From NCBI GenBank assembly GCA_007115705.1, contig QXEO01000170.1, positions 434,001 to 498,000 on the forward strand: a stretch of 64,000 nucleotides of DNA, in the 5' to 3' direction. The notes beneath the pieces are model-generated. The model was not told the DNA's origin, searched no databases, and saw only the letters and a list, made by a program, of their open reading frames with translations. The position numbers and the translations under genes are program-made. The DNA comes from Dactylis glomerata (Eukaryota > Streptophyta > Magnoliopsida > Poales > Poaceae). This document shows, one piece after another, positions 22,786-32,904 of the stretch (position 1 is its first letter; each line of letters opens with the position of its first letter).

Positions 22786-23690
22786 TATTATCTCGCATGT
22801 TTTTATCAAATCTAAAGTTATTTAGATTTAAATCTATTTTAATTCTTGCTCGTACGGTTTCATACTGAACCTTCCCCACCTTTGCTTATTTGAATTAAAA
22901 GAAAAATTAAAACATTTACAAACTTTGAAATTGTTTTGAATCTAACTTGTTTAAAGCCCTGTTTTAATTCTCTCCCATATCATTCTTCTAATTCAAATTC
23001 TAAAAATAAGTTTTCTTTCAAAAAGAAAAGAAAAAAACGTTTTTCCTATCCTACCCAGCTCAGCCGGTCCACTTTCTCCTCCCAGCAAAGCCTTTCCTGC
23101 CGCTGTCTTTTCTCCGTGCAGGAGCACGAGCATCGCGTGCGTGCTCTGCTCGTTTTACCCAACGAGGCAGTCCCCTTCCAGGAACCCTAGCGCGTTCCTC
23201 CTGGCCTCTCATTGCTGCCGCACCTTCTTCTTCCTCTCCGACGTCTTCGTTCGTCCCTGAGCTCACCCAGCTCACCAGCAAGCTAGGGTCAGCACCGCTT
23301 CAAACTTTCCCCTTTCCTGACTCATTTACCTTCTGCATCGACCGTGCCCAGGCGCGCCTTGTTGCTTCAGTTTAATTCCAGTCCGTGTGTCTCCAGGAGT
23401 ACTGCATACTTCTTGGTTGTCCTTTTTCAGCTAGCACAATATGCAAAGCAACAATCGATTCACACGTATGTGCTTATGTTCCCAGCTGGCTAATTAATCT
23501 GTTGCCCACTCAGTAATTTGCGCTCTATCCTATTCCATCACTGAAGCGAAATAATCCATATGTTTAGGCCAGTGCGTGTACGCCAATTTTATGCTTCAGT
23601 TTAGCTAAGCTAGCTCGTTTTGCAGAGTACAGTTCCCAGTCGTTCGACTACTAACTAGCTGGTCTCTGTTTTTGGTTAAATAAAAGGGAT
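22786..23690 (+). other. Outer-element DNA, non-coding
   Basis: This stretch continues the outer TG...CA element after the Copia border. It begins AT-rich, passes through an A-rich block at about 22,975-23,040, then a GC-richer block ending CCTAGCGCGTTCCTCC near 23,190. No open frame with recognisable content was found. It is plausible LTR promoter or leader DNA. Confidence 0.4.
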
Positions 23691-24279
23691 TTTTATTTTC
23701 GTGCCCTCAGGTGCTTAGTTGTACTCATTTTTCCCCAGCTCCTTAGTTTTTCCTCAGTTTTCCCCAAGCCCTTGTCTGAAACCCTCAGAAGGAGCTCGGA
23801 CGGGAGAATTTCCGTTTAGTTGACCGTTCTGTGCGGATGTGTGGGGCCGCGTCGTGTGGTGCCGCGTCGCGTGGGGCTGGTAGAAAGGGACCACGTGGGA
23901 CAGGACGAGACCGTGTTTGGTTGTACGTGAGAGCTCGGTTCTGTCTCTCTCGGCCCAAATTAGCATTTTTTAGAGCGTCTTTTTCCCCTCTCTCTGTAAC
24001 AGTTATCTCTCTTTTCACCAAATTAGTATCAAATCTAGAAAAACTTCTATTTCTGTTTTTCTTCAATAATTGTTGCCTTTTGGCCCTCGTTTTTTGCCCA
24101 ATATGTTAACAAATCTAGTAGCAAATCTAGAAGCTAGTATATGATAAATTCACAGCAGCATAATAAATCGAGAAAATATAGGATAGGCTGCATACAACAG
24201 CCAATATAGCATATATATATTCAGGACAGATCCAACAGTACTACCAATAGATCCAACATAAGCTACATTTTACATGGGA

Positions 24280-25476
24280 TTAAGCTTGGAGGCTGTGCAG
24301 GTGAATCTCAAGTGCTTTGTGTTTGGCCATGAACGCATGCACAATCACGGTCGTTCCAACTCTAGCACCGCCAATGGCTCTGCCAATGGATTCAGCATGG
24401 TTCATCCGGCAGTTGAAGTCGGTGGCGCGGAGCCTCCTGTTACAGAAGGGGCACCTGTAAATGCCTCGAGCAAAGTGGCCATCGTAATGGCCAGACTGCA
24501 GCCTCCTGAGGATGTGACGAGTCTTGGTGTGGAAGGCCTCGTCGTCGCTTTCGACGTTGCTGCTCTGCACCTGTCACGTAGCACCAAAGATCGAAAAATA
24601 CGGAGTCAATTGCAGCGATGATAGAATAGAGAGTGAACAAAAGATCATGCATGATAATATGGGCACAAAAAAAAGAGGTAGCCTCAGTTACATTGGACAC
24701 ACTTATATCCAGGATTTGAGTCAGTGAACCAAAGATCATGCACAACAAATTTATACACACCAATTATTCACTGACCAAACCCTGAATCAATTTGTGCCCA
24801 AATATTCATCATCATCGGCACAAATTAACCGGATGGGATTGATTACTCACATAAGTTAACCAAATCTTAAATAAAAGCAAATCACAAACACTAATAATAC
24901 AAGATCTAGAACTAGGAACAGACGAACCCTAATAACGCAAGATCTAACACGAAAGGATTGAACTAGGAACAGACAAACCCTAATAACGCAAGATCTAACA
25001 CAAAAGGATTGAACTAGGAACAGACAAATCCTAATAACGCTAGATCTAACACAAAAGGATTGAAATGGGATAAGAACAAGGGAACAAAGGGTTACCTCTG
25101 GCTCATCATCGATGATGCTGGTGTCGTAGGGGTTCTCCGGCGTGACGTATGACACTGGTTCGTACGGGTCTTTGTACTGGTCCCAATCGACGGGGGCCTG
25201 GACAGGGGCGGCGGCCGATGTGCCGGCGGCTGATGCGCCGGCGGATACGTCGGAAGCAGCGACGGGGGCCTGGACGGGGGCGGTGGCCGATGCGCCGGAG
25301 GCCGATGCGCCGGAGGCCGATGCGCCGGAGGCCGATGCGCCGGCGGCTGATGCGCTGGCGGCTGATGCGCTGGCGGCTACGTTGGAAGCAGCGACGGGGG
25401 CCTGGACGGGGGCGACGGCTGATGCGCCGACGGCTGATGCCCCGGCGGCTACGTCGGAAGCGCCGACAATGGGCAT
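24280..25476 (-). CDS. Two-exon gene with zf-XS-like zinc-finger C terminus and Ala/Ser/Gly repeat N terminus (221 aa)
   Basis: Exon 1 (25,476 to 25,096) starts MPIVGASDVAAGASAV and encodes repeated GASAS/APVQAPVAASDV units over about 90 residues. It then has WDQYKDPYEPVSYVTPENPY and ends DDEPE at a GAG|GTAAC donor. Exon 2 (24,564 to 24,280) follows a GTGCAG acceptor in phase 0 and reads SSNVESDDEAFHTKTRHILR. A YRCPFCNRRLR...DFNCRMNHAE finger and a HAFMAKHKALEIHLHSL helix follow, and the exon ends in TAA. CX2C with later histidines plus a conserved-looking helix resembles the zf-XS zinc finger of SGS3-like RNA-silencing proteins. No XS domain or coiled coil is present. Both exons are free of stops and the junction is in frame, unlike every transposase in the window. 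It lies within the nested-transposon block, so it is probably transposon cargo. Upstream near-cognate starts exist, but the first ATG is at 25,474-25,476. Confidence 0.65.
25290..25385. repeat. 15-bp minisatellite coding for the GASAS repeat
   Basis: GATGCGCCGGAGGCC-type units repeat in tandem and drift into GATGCGCTGGCGGCT units. On the minus strand they encode the GASAS pentapeptide repeat in exon 1 of the zf-XS-like gene. Unit number is likely to vary between accessions. Confidence 0.75.
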
Positions 25477-26284
25477 CTCATTCTTCTCCACCGCCGGGGT
25501 TTTTTCTTCAGGATTTTTTTTTTCGGTTGTGGAGAAGATGATGGGACAGGAGAGGCGGTTGCAGTGAGAATGAGAGAGTGGGCGAGCGTCGAGGGAGAGA
25601 AAGAGGGGCTCTATAAAGACGAAGGTGGCGTGTACCGCAACACGCGTCCGCTATGCACGGCTGCAGCGTACACCGCGACATGAGGCTAACCCTGGGATGT
25701 TTGGTGTACTCAGTTCTAACCTCGGGCCTTATACAGAAATTTTATCTGTACTCAGTTTTCCCCTTGAGTACTTAGACTGGCAAGTGCAATATACTCAGTT
25801 CTACCCTCAAGTAGCTGGTCAACAGAGAGTCAACAAATGAGATTAACATAGCTAATTGAGTCATTTCATGCGCAAAAAAATCCAATAAAAATAAAAATAT
25901 AGTGGCACCTACTCATGGAGTCTTCCTACGCAACCTGCCACCTAGGAAACCTTAACAAACATAGATAAATCAAGGGTTTACCACAAATTGCCACTTCTCA
26001 GAATCACTAGTAGCTATAAAGATGCATGGTTTTCCACTCAAACCCCTTTGCAAAACATCTTTCCTAAAACATAGTTTGTCTAAATGAGGCCATAATTGTC
26101 ACACTCATGTATATTTAAATTGCAAATAATTTGATGTAGCCCAATATGAATTATATTGTACAAAACACGCATTTTTCATTTTGTAATTCTTTTGTTTGGA
26201 TCCCTTAGTCTATTTACTATTTACGTGCCCTTGGTTTCTTAGTACTACTCAGTTTTGCCCTCAAGTACTGTCGTTGTCCAAACT

Positions 26285-26395
26285 TATCCTGATTGGTTGA
26301 GCCGTTGTCACACGGATCGACTCCACCAACCATTGATCCAGATTGGTTGAGCCGTTGTCACACGGATCAACTCCACCAACCGTTGATCCACTGAT
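26285..26395. repeat. Two-copy direct repeat of about 52 bp
   Basis: GATTGGTTGAGCCGTTGTCA followed by CACGGATC(G/A)ACTCCACCAACC is present twice in tandem, with two or three differences. A CT-rich stretch with two TCTTCGTGGCCACCCCTCTC units follows to about 26,485. Confidence 0.85.
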
Positions 26396-26519
26396 CTAAC
26401 GGGCAGTATACCCCTCTCCGTCTCTTCGTGGCCACCCCTCTCTCTCTTCGTGGCCACCCCTCTCTCTCTCTCTGTCGGTGCGCAATAACGAGTTTGCCAC
26501 GTAACTATATTCCCACTAT

Positions 26520-27150
26520 TTATGTATTATTTTCCACGATCTAAAAATGTTAAACTAAAAAGTGGTATAATTTTGGTGTAAACAAGAGACATACATATTT
26601 GCGGATTTCGGTGAATGTATTATTTGTCAACCCTCTAACAATTATCAACTCTCTTTAGCATTCCTTTTCTTTTAGGGAATATAGTTTGGGATATAGTTTT
26701 GGTAATTTAAAACGGCCCAAAAGTGGTATAATTTTGGTATAAACATGAGGCATACATATTTGAGGGATTTCGGTGAATGGACTATTTATCACCCCTCTAA
26801 CAATTATCAACTATCTTTAGCATTTCTTTTCTTTTAGGGAATATAGTTTTGGTAATTTGAAATGGCCTAAAAGTGGTATATTTTTGGTAGAAACATGAGA
26901 CATACATATTTGGCATATTTGGGGGATTTTGGTGAATGGATTATTTATCACCCCTCTAACAATTATCAACTTTCTTTAGCATTCCTTTTCTTTTAGGGAA
27001 TATAGTTTGGGATATAGTTTTGGTTATTTGAAACGTCCCAAAAGTGGTATAATTTTGGTAGAAACATGAGACATACATATTTGTGGGATTTCGGTGAATG
27101 CATTATTTGTCACCCCTCTAACAATTATCAACTATCTTTAGCATTCCTAT
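26520..27150. repeat. Four-copy tandem repeat, unit about 150-180 bp
   Basis: Each unit contains AAAAGTGGTATA, a GAGACATACATATTTG block, a GGATTTCGGTGAATG block, CCCCTCTAACAATTATCAAC and CTTTAGCATTCC, and most contain TAGGGAATATAGTTT. The copies differ by scattered substitutions and a duplicated ATAGTTTGGGAT word. No coding capacity is seen. The array lies between the zf-XS-like gene and a GRF-type gene fragment. Confidence 0.85.
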
Positions 27151-27269
27151 ATTTCCTAACACTTATTTTTTTTTGGTAATTTCGGGGAATGCACACACTA
27201 ACTTTGAAAACAACTACAAGTACATGTAACTGAATTTGTAACAAGGGATCCCTTGTAACAACTTCTAGC

Positions 27270-27440
27270 GCCTGATGAGCAATGATAAGAATTCGATCGC
27301 AATTATACAAAAAAAAACAACCAGCCATCAGATTAGCTTGCTTCTTCAACTCGATCAGCTGCATTAACTGCTTATTCATTTTCTTCAGTTCTCCCTTCAC
27401 TTCCACCAGTTCTGCATTAGGAGCATTAGCCTGTCAGTTA
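27270..27440 (-). pseudogene. C-terminal fragment of a GRF-zinc-finger membrane protein
   Basis: The minus strand reads ELVEVKGELKKMNKQLMQLI, then ELKKQANLMAGCFFLYN. This parallels the intact C terminus at 49,562-49,720 (ELQKLNKLLSQIVELKKQLN, then MMAGAFYVC). The zinc finger itself is missing. It shows that a relative of the 15-kb MULE's cargo gene was once in this block. Confidence 0.6.
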
Positions 27441-27489
27441 AGTAACGCCCAGGTTCCAGTTTTAGGTTTCTTTAGTTTCAGTTAAAAAC

Positions 27490-29820
27490 AGCAATTCTCT
27501 GGTATGTTCAAGCCACAAAACATGCCGTTTTAAAAACCTGTTTTGTTTTATATCTTGCAAACTATAGCTTCAAATTTAAAGTTCTTTATGTGAATGTTTA
27601 CCAGAGAAATGTGTAGAATGTGAACATGTCATCCATATACCTGTTTGCATTTCGCATCATGTCGTGCTGCGGTAGTTTGCATACACCTAATAAATAACAT
27701 ATAGAGTAATTGGGTATTGCCAAATATGGTTGCCCCACTTTATTTAATTTTGTGTAGCTCACCCATGCCTTGTCTTTGCCATGCTAATCAACATTTAAAT
27801 TGTCATGTAGTAAAACAACTTGAATCATATACGAGTGTGTCAGAATTCAAATTCCGCTTAATTTGGGTAAGTTGCATTGCATAATTGCTATGCCATGCAT
27901 GCCTTAACATGATCATGCCGATTCTTTTGTCTTAGTAGTAAGTGTCGCATCTGTTGTTTGTTGTAGCGCTTTGCTTCTTCCCGAATAGGACGCTTCGTGG
28001 TGTTGTGAGCGATGATAAATTCTTCGGGTGTTCTTCGACAATCTTGCCAGGCAAGATTTCCCGCCCCTTACCTACCTATAGGGGTACTTATTACCTATTT
28101 ATGTTTATGCTTTATGCTTTATGCTAGCCTTTCCGATGCTTTGTTCGAGTCACGTATTCTATCCACCTGTTTCTCCAAAGCAAAACTATGTTTCTGCCAC
28201 CTCCAGCCTATTACATTTTTCTTGTTGTTTGAGTTGGCCTTGCGAGTCATAGGCATGCTTAGGTTGTTTCAAGTTGTATTATCTTATCGGGTTGTTGGGG
28301 AAGTTATCACATGCTTTACTTTATGGTTATGAGATGGATATGAATTGGAGATAAGTTGGATATTAGATGTTGGAGATAAATATGATTTAATTATGTTACA
28401 ACTACACTTGATTAAGCAGAGGCATTGGTAAGTCATTTTGCCTGTTTTACGATGGCTCACTTGTGTCACCTAGGACCCCGAGTTCGCATTAACTGTTCTA
28501 AGTTGAGCGCGCTAACCACTCACGGAAGATTCTCTGGGGTCTCCCTTGACTTACTACTTTTTCTCGAATTAGTTTACCAGGGGCCACAACACTGTATATA
28601 CATTTGGATCCGCATTTGGTTTGAGTTACCAGTGATGGTGCTTAAGGTTCTAAGCCCCCCTCGAAAGGGTGTGGTTGTGTCGCCTCGGACGGTTGGCAGG
28701 TTTATTTGCCTGCGGTACATTTTTCTGTGAAGCTGGCGGACCTCTCAGATGGGCTATCTGTCAGACTTCTCCGTTCTCCCAAACTTCTGAGTCCGTCTCC
28801 GGAGCTCGGCCGACTTCGTTACGGGTAGCTTAGTAGAGTGGCCTTCCTAAAATCTCTTGTAGAACTAGCAATGGTCTTGTCGTGATGTCCTTCCCTTGTC
28901 TAGGTTGGATTGATCGAGCGTGTATGGGTACATTGGTGCACCCCTGTAGGGTAAATCTTTTCGAAAAGCCGTGTTCGCGGTTATGGACGACTTGGAGCCG
29001 TTCTACTCGATCATAGAACAACTTGCACCGAATTGATGATAAAAAGTGGCATAGTAAATAGTTCTACAATATTAAATTGTTATAAAATTGTCAATCGTGT
29101 GAGTGCCTTTGATATTGCTTCTTCGTGTGGTCACAATGAGGTGATTCATCGGCTGGATTATGTTTGCTGTAGTATTCTAGTTCTTTACTTTATGCGCTCT
29201 CTAATCTTATTCTGATTAGACGAAAGTTGTAGAGTCTTTATAGGTTCTTTAGTGCTTGCTCGCTGCTGCTTAACCCCACCATACAGCCGACGTCTTTCAG
29301 AGTCTCTCGAGCTTCTCTGCGTACCTCACGTACAAAGGCGGCTTGTTGACTATGCTTTATATGTCTTGAAGTCTTGCTAAGTACTTCGTACTTATTGCTG
29401 CTCGTCTCGGATATTCACCGGAGCAGGTTTGAAGACAGGTACATGGAAGCGACGATGTTAGTAAGGTTACCCTTTCGACTTGGCCTGGGCAGGGTTATGG
29501 ACGCTATCGATTATCTTCAGGCCTCTTAGGCCCATTTGTATTCTTGTTCGTACTCGGATACTATTTCCTTTATATATGATTTGGATCTTTGTATGTATAT
29601 TTGGTTCTTGACTCGATCGAGTCTTCGCGGTTATATTATAAATCTTTTGTAGATTTCATCGTGAACTTGTGTAATGTTACTACCTTGATTCTACCCGCAT
29701 CGCATCCATGTTGCATATGCACGAGTCACTTGGTGGTGCGTTTTCAAAATGACATTGTGCGAATTCTAGCGTGATTGCTATAATTCGCAAGGTGCCGATT
29801 TTGGGGCGTCACAACTCACA
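27490..29820 (+). other. Outer-element 3' portion, non-coding
   Basis: The 2.3-kb stretch has no open frame of recognisable content and runs into the TG...CA element end at 29,820. Short odd features are GCATTTCGCATCATGTCGTG near 27,650 and several GGTTCTAAG/CCCTCG blocks near 28,640. LTR DNA is the best reading. Confidence 0.45.
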
Positions 29821-29861
29821 ACATCCGGTTCCAATTGGCTTGCAGCGTCAAAGCTAAGATA
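29821..29861. repeat. Duplicated WAK upstream region, copy B right end
   Basis: GTTCCAATTGGCTTGCAGCG and TCAAAGCTAAGATA match copy A at about 11,838-11,872, then similarity stops. This fixes the right border of the composite insertion. Confidence 0.88.
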
Positions 29862-30059
29862 ATGATTGTCTAGTTGACTGTTAGTACGCATGCAGATTTC
29901 GCTAAATATTGTGTACGCCTATTTTTGCTTGATCATGGCTGAGATGGCATCATAGGTAACTACTGAAGCGGCAGTACAGCTAATGTGGAAAAGGAGTAAT
30001 GTTAAAGTACATCTTACTCCCTCTCTCAATAATTACTGTGCATTTTAAGTCTATCTATT

Positions 30060-30250
30060 CTATCAATCTATCCATTATACTATATACTAAAAGCACAATA
30101 CGGAGTAGCCTATTTTGAGACACGACGTTAATCCACATTATCTAAATTATTTTAACAGTTAGATCTAATATTTATAGCTGGAATTTATATCACAGCGTAA
30201 GATTTACATAACAAATATGTCACATATGTTACAGTTTACAACACATACAT
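30060..30250 (+). mobile_element. Helitron-like terminal segment, second copy (candidate)
   Basis: ATATACTAAAAGCACAATAC at about 30,081 is followed by ACGTTAATCCACATTATCT and AGTTAGATCTAA, the same ordered blocks as on the minus strand at 3,212-3,096. Just before it, CTTACTCCCTCTCTCAATAA (about 30,007) looks like a Stowaway relic. The rest of the element is not delimited. Confidence 0.35.
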
Positions 30251-32362
30251 GTGGGCTGCCATGCTAGATGAGATTAAAATACAATAAAGAAAGTTAATTA
30301 CGTTTAGCAGTAGAGGCATAAAAAAGGCCCGCAGGTGACACGTAAAAACAGAAAGACAAATAAGTAATAACGTTTGTCCTCTAAAAATATATATCTGTTG
30401 ATTTAAATTATAACAGTTGAGAACTTGAGATTAAAAAAACTAAAAAGTCTGTACAAATTATCACTGCACATTTTGTTAGTATATGTCACGTCCAAATTTT
30501 ATAAAATCAAGGAAAGTCGAGAAAAACTGATATATATGTATTGTATTCGATACAAGCTACCGATGGGATGCATGGCTGAGTTAGAAGGAGGAATTTAATA
30601 CAGAAAAAATATCAAAGTTCACGAGCAAATCAGTTTGCCATGGTACGAGTCAAGAAAGGACACGAAAAGACACAACAAGCATGCGTAGGTAGGAGTCCTA
30701 GGACTATAGAGAAAGCAGGGCACTACATGGCTGTCGTTAGGACTATAATAATACTAGTTGGTGCGTGCCGCCGCGCCCGAGCTTTAGCTTCGTGTATGCA
30801 CCTATGGCATATGGTTTCATATGTTGCATCTTATAATTGTGACGTGAGCTATGGCGTATAGCTTCTTATGTTGCATCTTATGTTTATCAGCTTCTGGTCG
30901 ATAATAGACGCTCAGTTTTATTCTACCGGCACGCGAGCTATGACCTCATGTGTTGCATATTTTACCATTTATGTCCTGCCCTTTGGTGTAGCTTGAGAGC
31001 ATCCTCCACTGCCATAGATGGCTTCACCAAAACAGAGCATGCACACTTCAAATTGACGTATGTAGCGTTTCAACACTTTTAAGGAACGACACTCCACTGT
31101 TCCTTACAATGTTATCTGTGTGCCAGAAGTTGCCATTATTATAGTTCAAAAGAAAAAATCACTTCTTGGATAACTTGATAATGTGGTAAGGTCCTGGCCA
31201 AACTCCATGTCAGCTCCCCATACAAGAGAAAACACATGAAAGATGAAAGTAAATTGCAACAGCAAGCCAGTGTCCTTTGGTGTGTACTGTATGATATCTA
31301 TTTTACCAATTGTCTTGTTCACTCCTTGCCTCCTTAACCCGAGTTTTTTTTGCATCTTTATCCTTCTTTGATTCTTTGAAACCACGACTACAGACATATA
31401 AATTAAACTAACTATCATTATTTGCTTCTCAATGACCAATGCCCTCAAATTTGCTAGGTGCTTTCGGACACCACAACTGCAGGACACATAAATCAATCAT
31501 AACTATCACTATTTTCCTCCTAGTGACCAATGTCCTCGGATCTGCCAGGCGCTTTGACATTTGATGACGACCTTGTTGTTGATGTTTGGAGGAGGTCATG
31601 CCCGAGGCGTGGCATGTCGTATGCAGAAAAACCACTGTCTAGTGTTTATTCAACCCTTTTTGTGAAAGGATAAAACGGTGGCAACCCAAGAAAAGCAAGA
31701 GGTTTCAAGGCACTGTACTTGATAATATTATCAGCATGCCATGTTCTTTCAAATACAATTTGGAATATCGTAACAACAATTAGTATGTAGTCTCTATTCG
31801 TTGCCACCATGGGTTTGATGCCCAAGATGCTTAATGTTTTTACGGTCTATAAATAAGATTTTTAAAGCAAGAAGATCAAGCTTCAGTTAATGAAACAACA
31901 AATAAAAGAAAAAAAATACTGTCTTAAATTTTCAATAGTTCTCAGAAGAATAGATCAACTAAGTACCAAGTCAATCATACAGTGTTATCTTAGATCTTAA
32001 TTAGTTCTCAGCGGAGGACAAAAAGAAAAGCACAATAACAAGGTAAATTTAGAGGTTTAGAGGTTGTCCTAAAAGATAAATTCTAAAGAAGGTCTATAAT
32101 ACTGCAATTATGAAAGACTCATACTATGTCTACTTGACATCATCCAAAATTAAGATAAACTAAGATTGGTTTGTGAAGACATGAGTCGTAAAAGGTAAAT
32201 CCATCTAAGTCTTAAAATATTGCAATTATGAAAATACTCATGCTTTGCCTACTTGACATCAGATTATCTCGGAAGACATTTACAATGACTAAATTGCCCT
32301 TTTAATAAGCTACACTAATACATGTAAGGTATCTGCAATTATTCTTTACATCGTAGCACTCC
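30250..32362. other. AT-rich intergenic DNA
   Basis: No gene is recognised. At 31,385-31,560 there is a two-copy direct repeat of about 110 bp (CATAAATTAA...CAATGACCAATGCCCTC and CATAAATCAA...TAGTGACCAATGTCCTC). Short open frames on both strands lack domain content. Confidence 0.5.
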
Positions 32363-32636
32363 GGCTAGTCATAGTGGGGAGCAACTTAGACTAGTAACAT
32401 AGGTATATTATTGATCTATGTTATCACCTCCATAGTTGTTAGTGTCATATGTGTAGTAACATAGAGACTATCATTTATTGCTTTATAGACTCATTATATA
32501 TTAGGAACCGCTATGTGATGGTAACATATTATATTACTCCATTTGCCTCTCTCCTCTTTAATTATATGTCACATCATATTTTTTGCTTAGGTGGCGTGCA
32601 TGTTACTACCTATGTTACTCCCACTATGAGTAGTCT
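32363..32636. mobile_element. MITE, about 274 bp
   Basis: GGCTAGTCATAGTGGG at the left pairs with CCCACTATGAGTAGTC at the right, an imperfect 16-bp terminal inverted repeat. The adjoining GTAACATAGGTA and CTACCTATGTTACT blocks extend the symmetry. TCC flanks both sides, but a three-base match is weak evidence of a target duplication. The superfamily is uncertain. Confidence 0.65.
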
Positions 32637-32904
32637 CCTAGAGAACACAAGTCTACAACATCCAGCTACATGTGGCTATATTTATTGCACAATATGCATC
32701 ATTAATATGTAAACACGGTCACTTTTATACACCATCTTTCCGAGTAGAATGAAAAGCCAACAGTATGTACCAGTGAACTCGTCCAACGACGGAAGCAAGT
32801 GCCGTGGCACAATAAAATCCTGTAAGGAAGAATAGGATCTTCACAGGAAACCCTTTCTAGTTTGTTCTGCTTGCCAAACAACTTCTAAGAAGATGGAATT
32901 GCGC

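Larger units (their letters stand above)
23701..26270. repeat. Dispersed CTCAGTT(T/C)T.CCC motif repeats flanking the zf-XS gene
   Basis: Variants of ACTCAGTTTTCCCC occur near 23,722, 23,752, 25,707, 25,751, 25,793 and 26,246, several followed by CTCAAGTA or CTTGAGTA. The longer phrase GTGCCCTCAGGTGCTTAG at 23,701 resembles GTGCCCTTGGTTTCTTAG at 26,225. Clustering outside a gene recalls transposon subterminal binding sites, but no inverted termini were found. Confidence 0.5.
13081..29820 (+). mobile_element. Composite insertion: outer TG...CA element (probable solo LTR) with nested elements
   Basis: The insertion begins TGTAACGGCCCAGAAAAATC and ends TTTTGGGGCGTCACAACTCACA at 29,820. It is flanked by GCATC (13076-13080) and ACATC (29821-29825), a 5-bp target duplication with one change. 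Removing it restores the sequence found in duplicate copy A at about 11,830. The outer element's own DNA appears to be 13,081-13,156, about 22,786-23,690 and about 27,490-29,820, together near 3.3 kb. It has no identified coding sequence, so a solo LTR or large LTR fragment fits best. The family is not identified. Confidence 0.7.
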
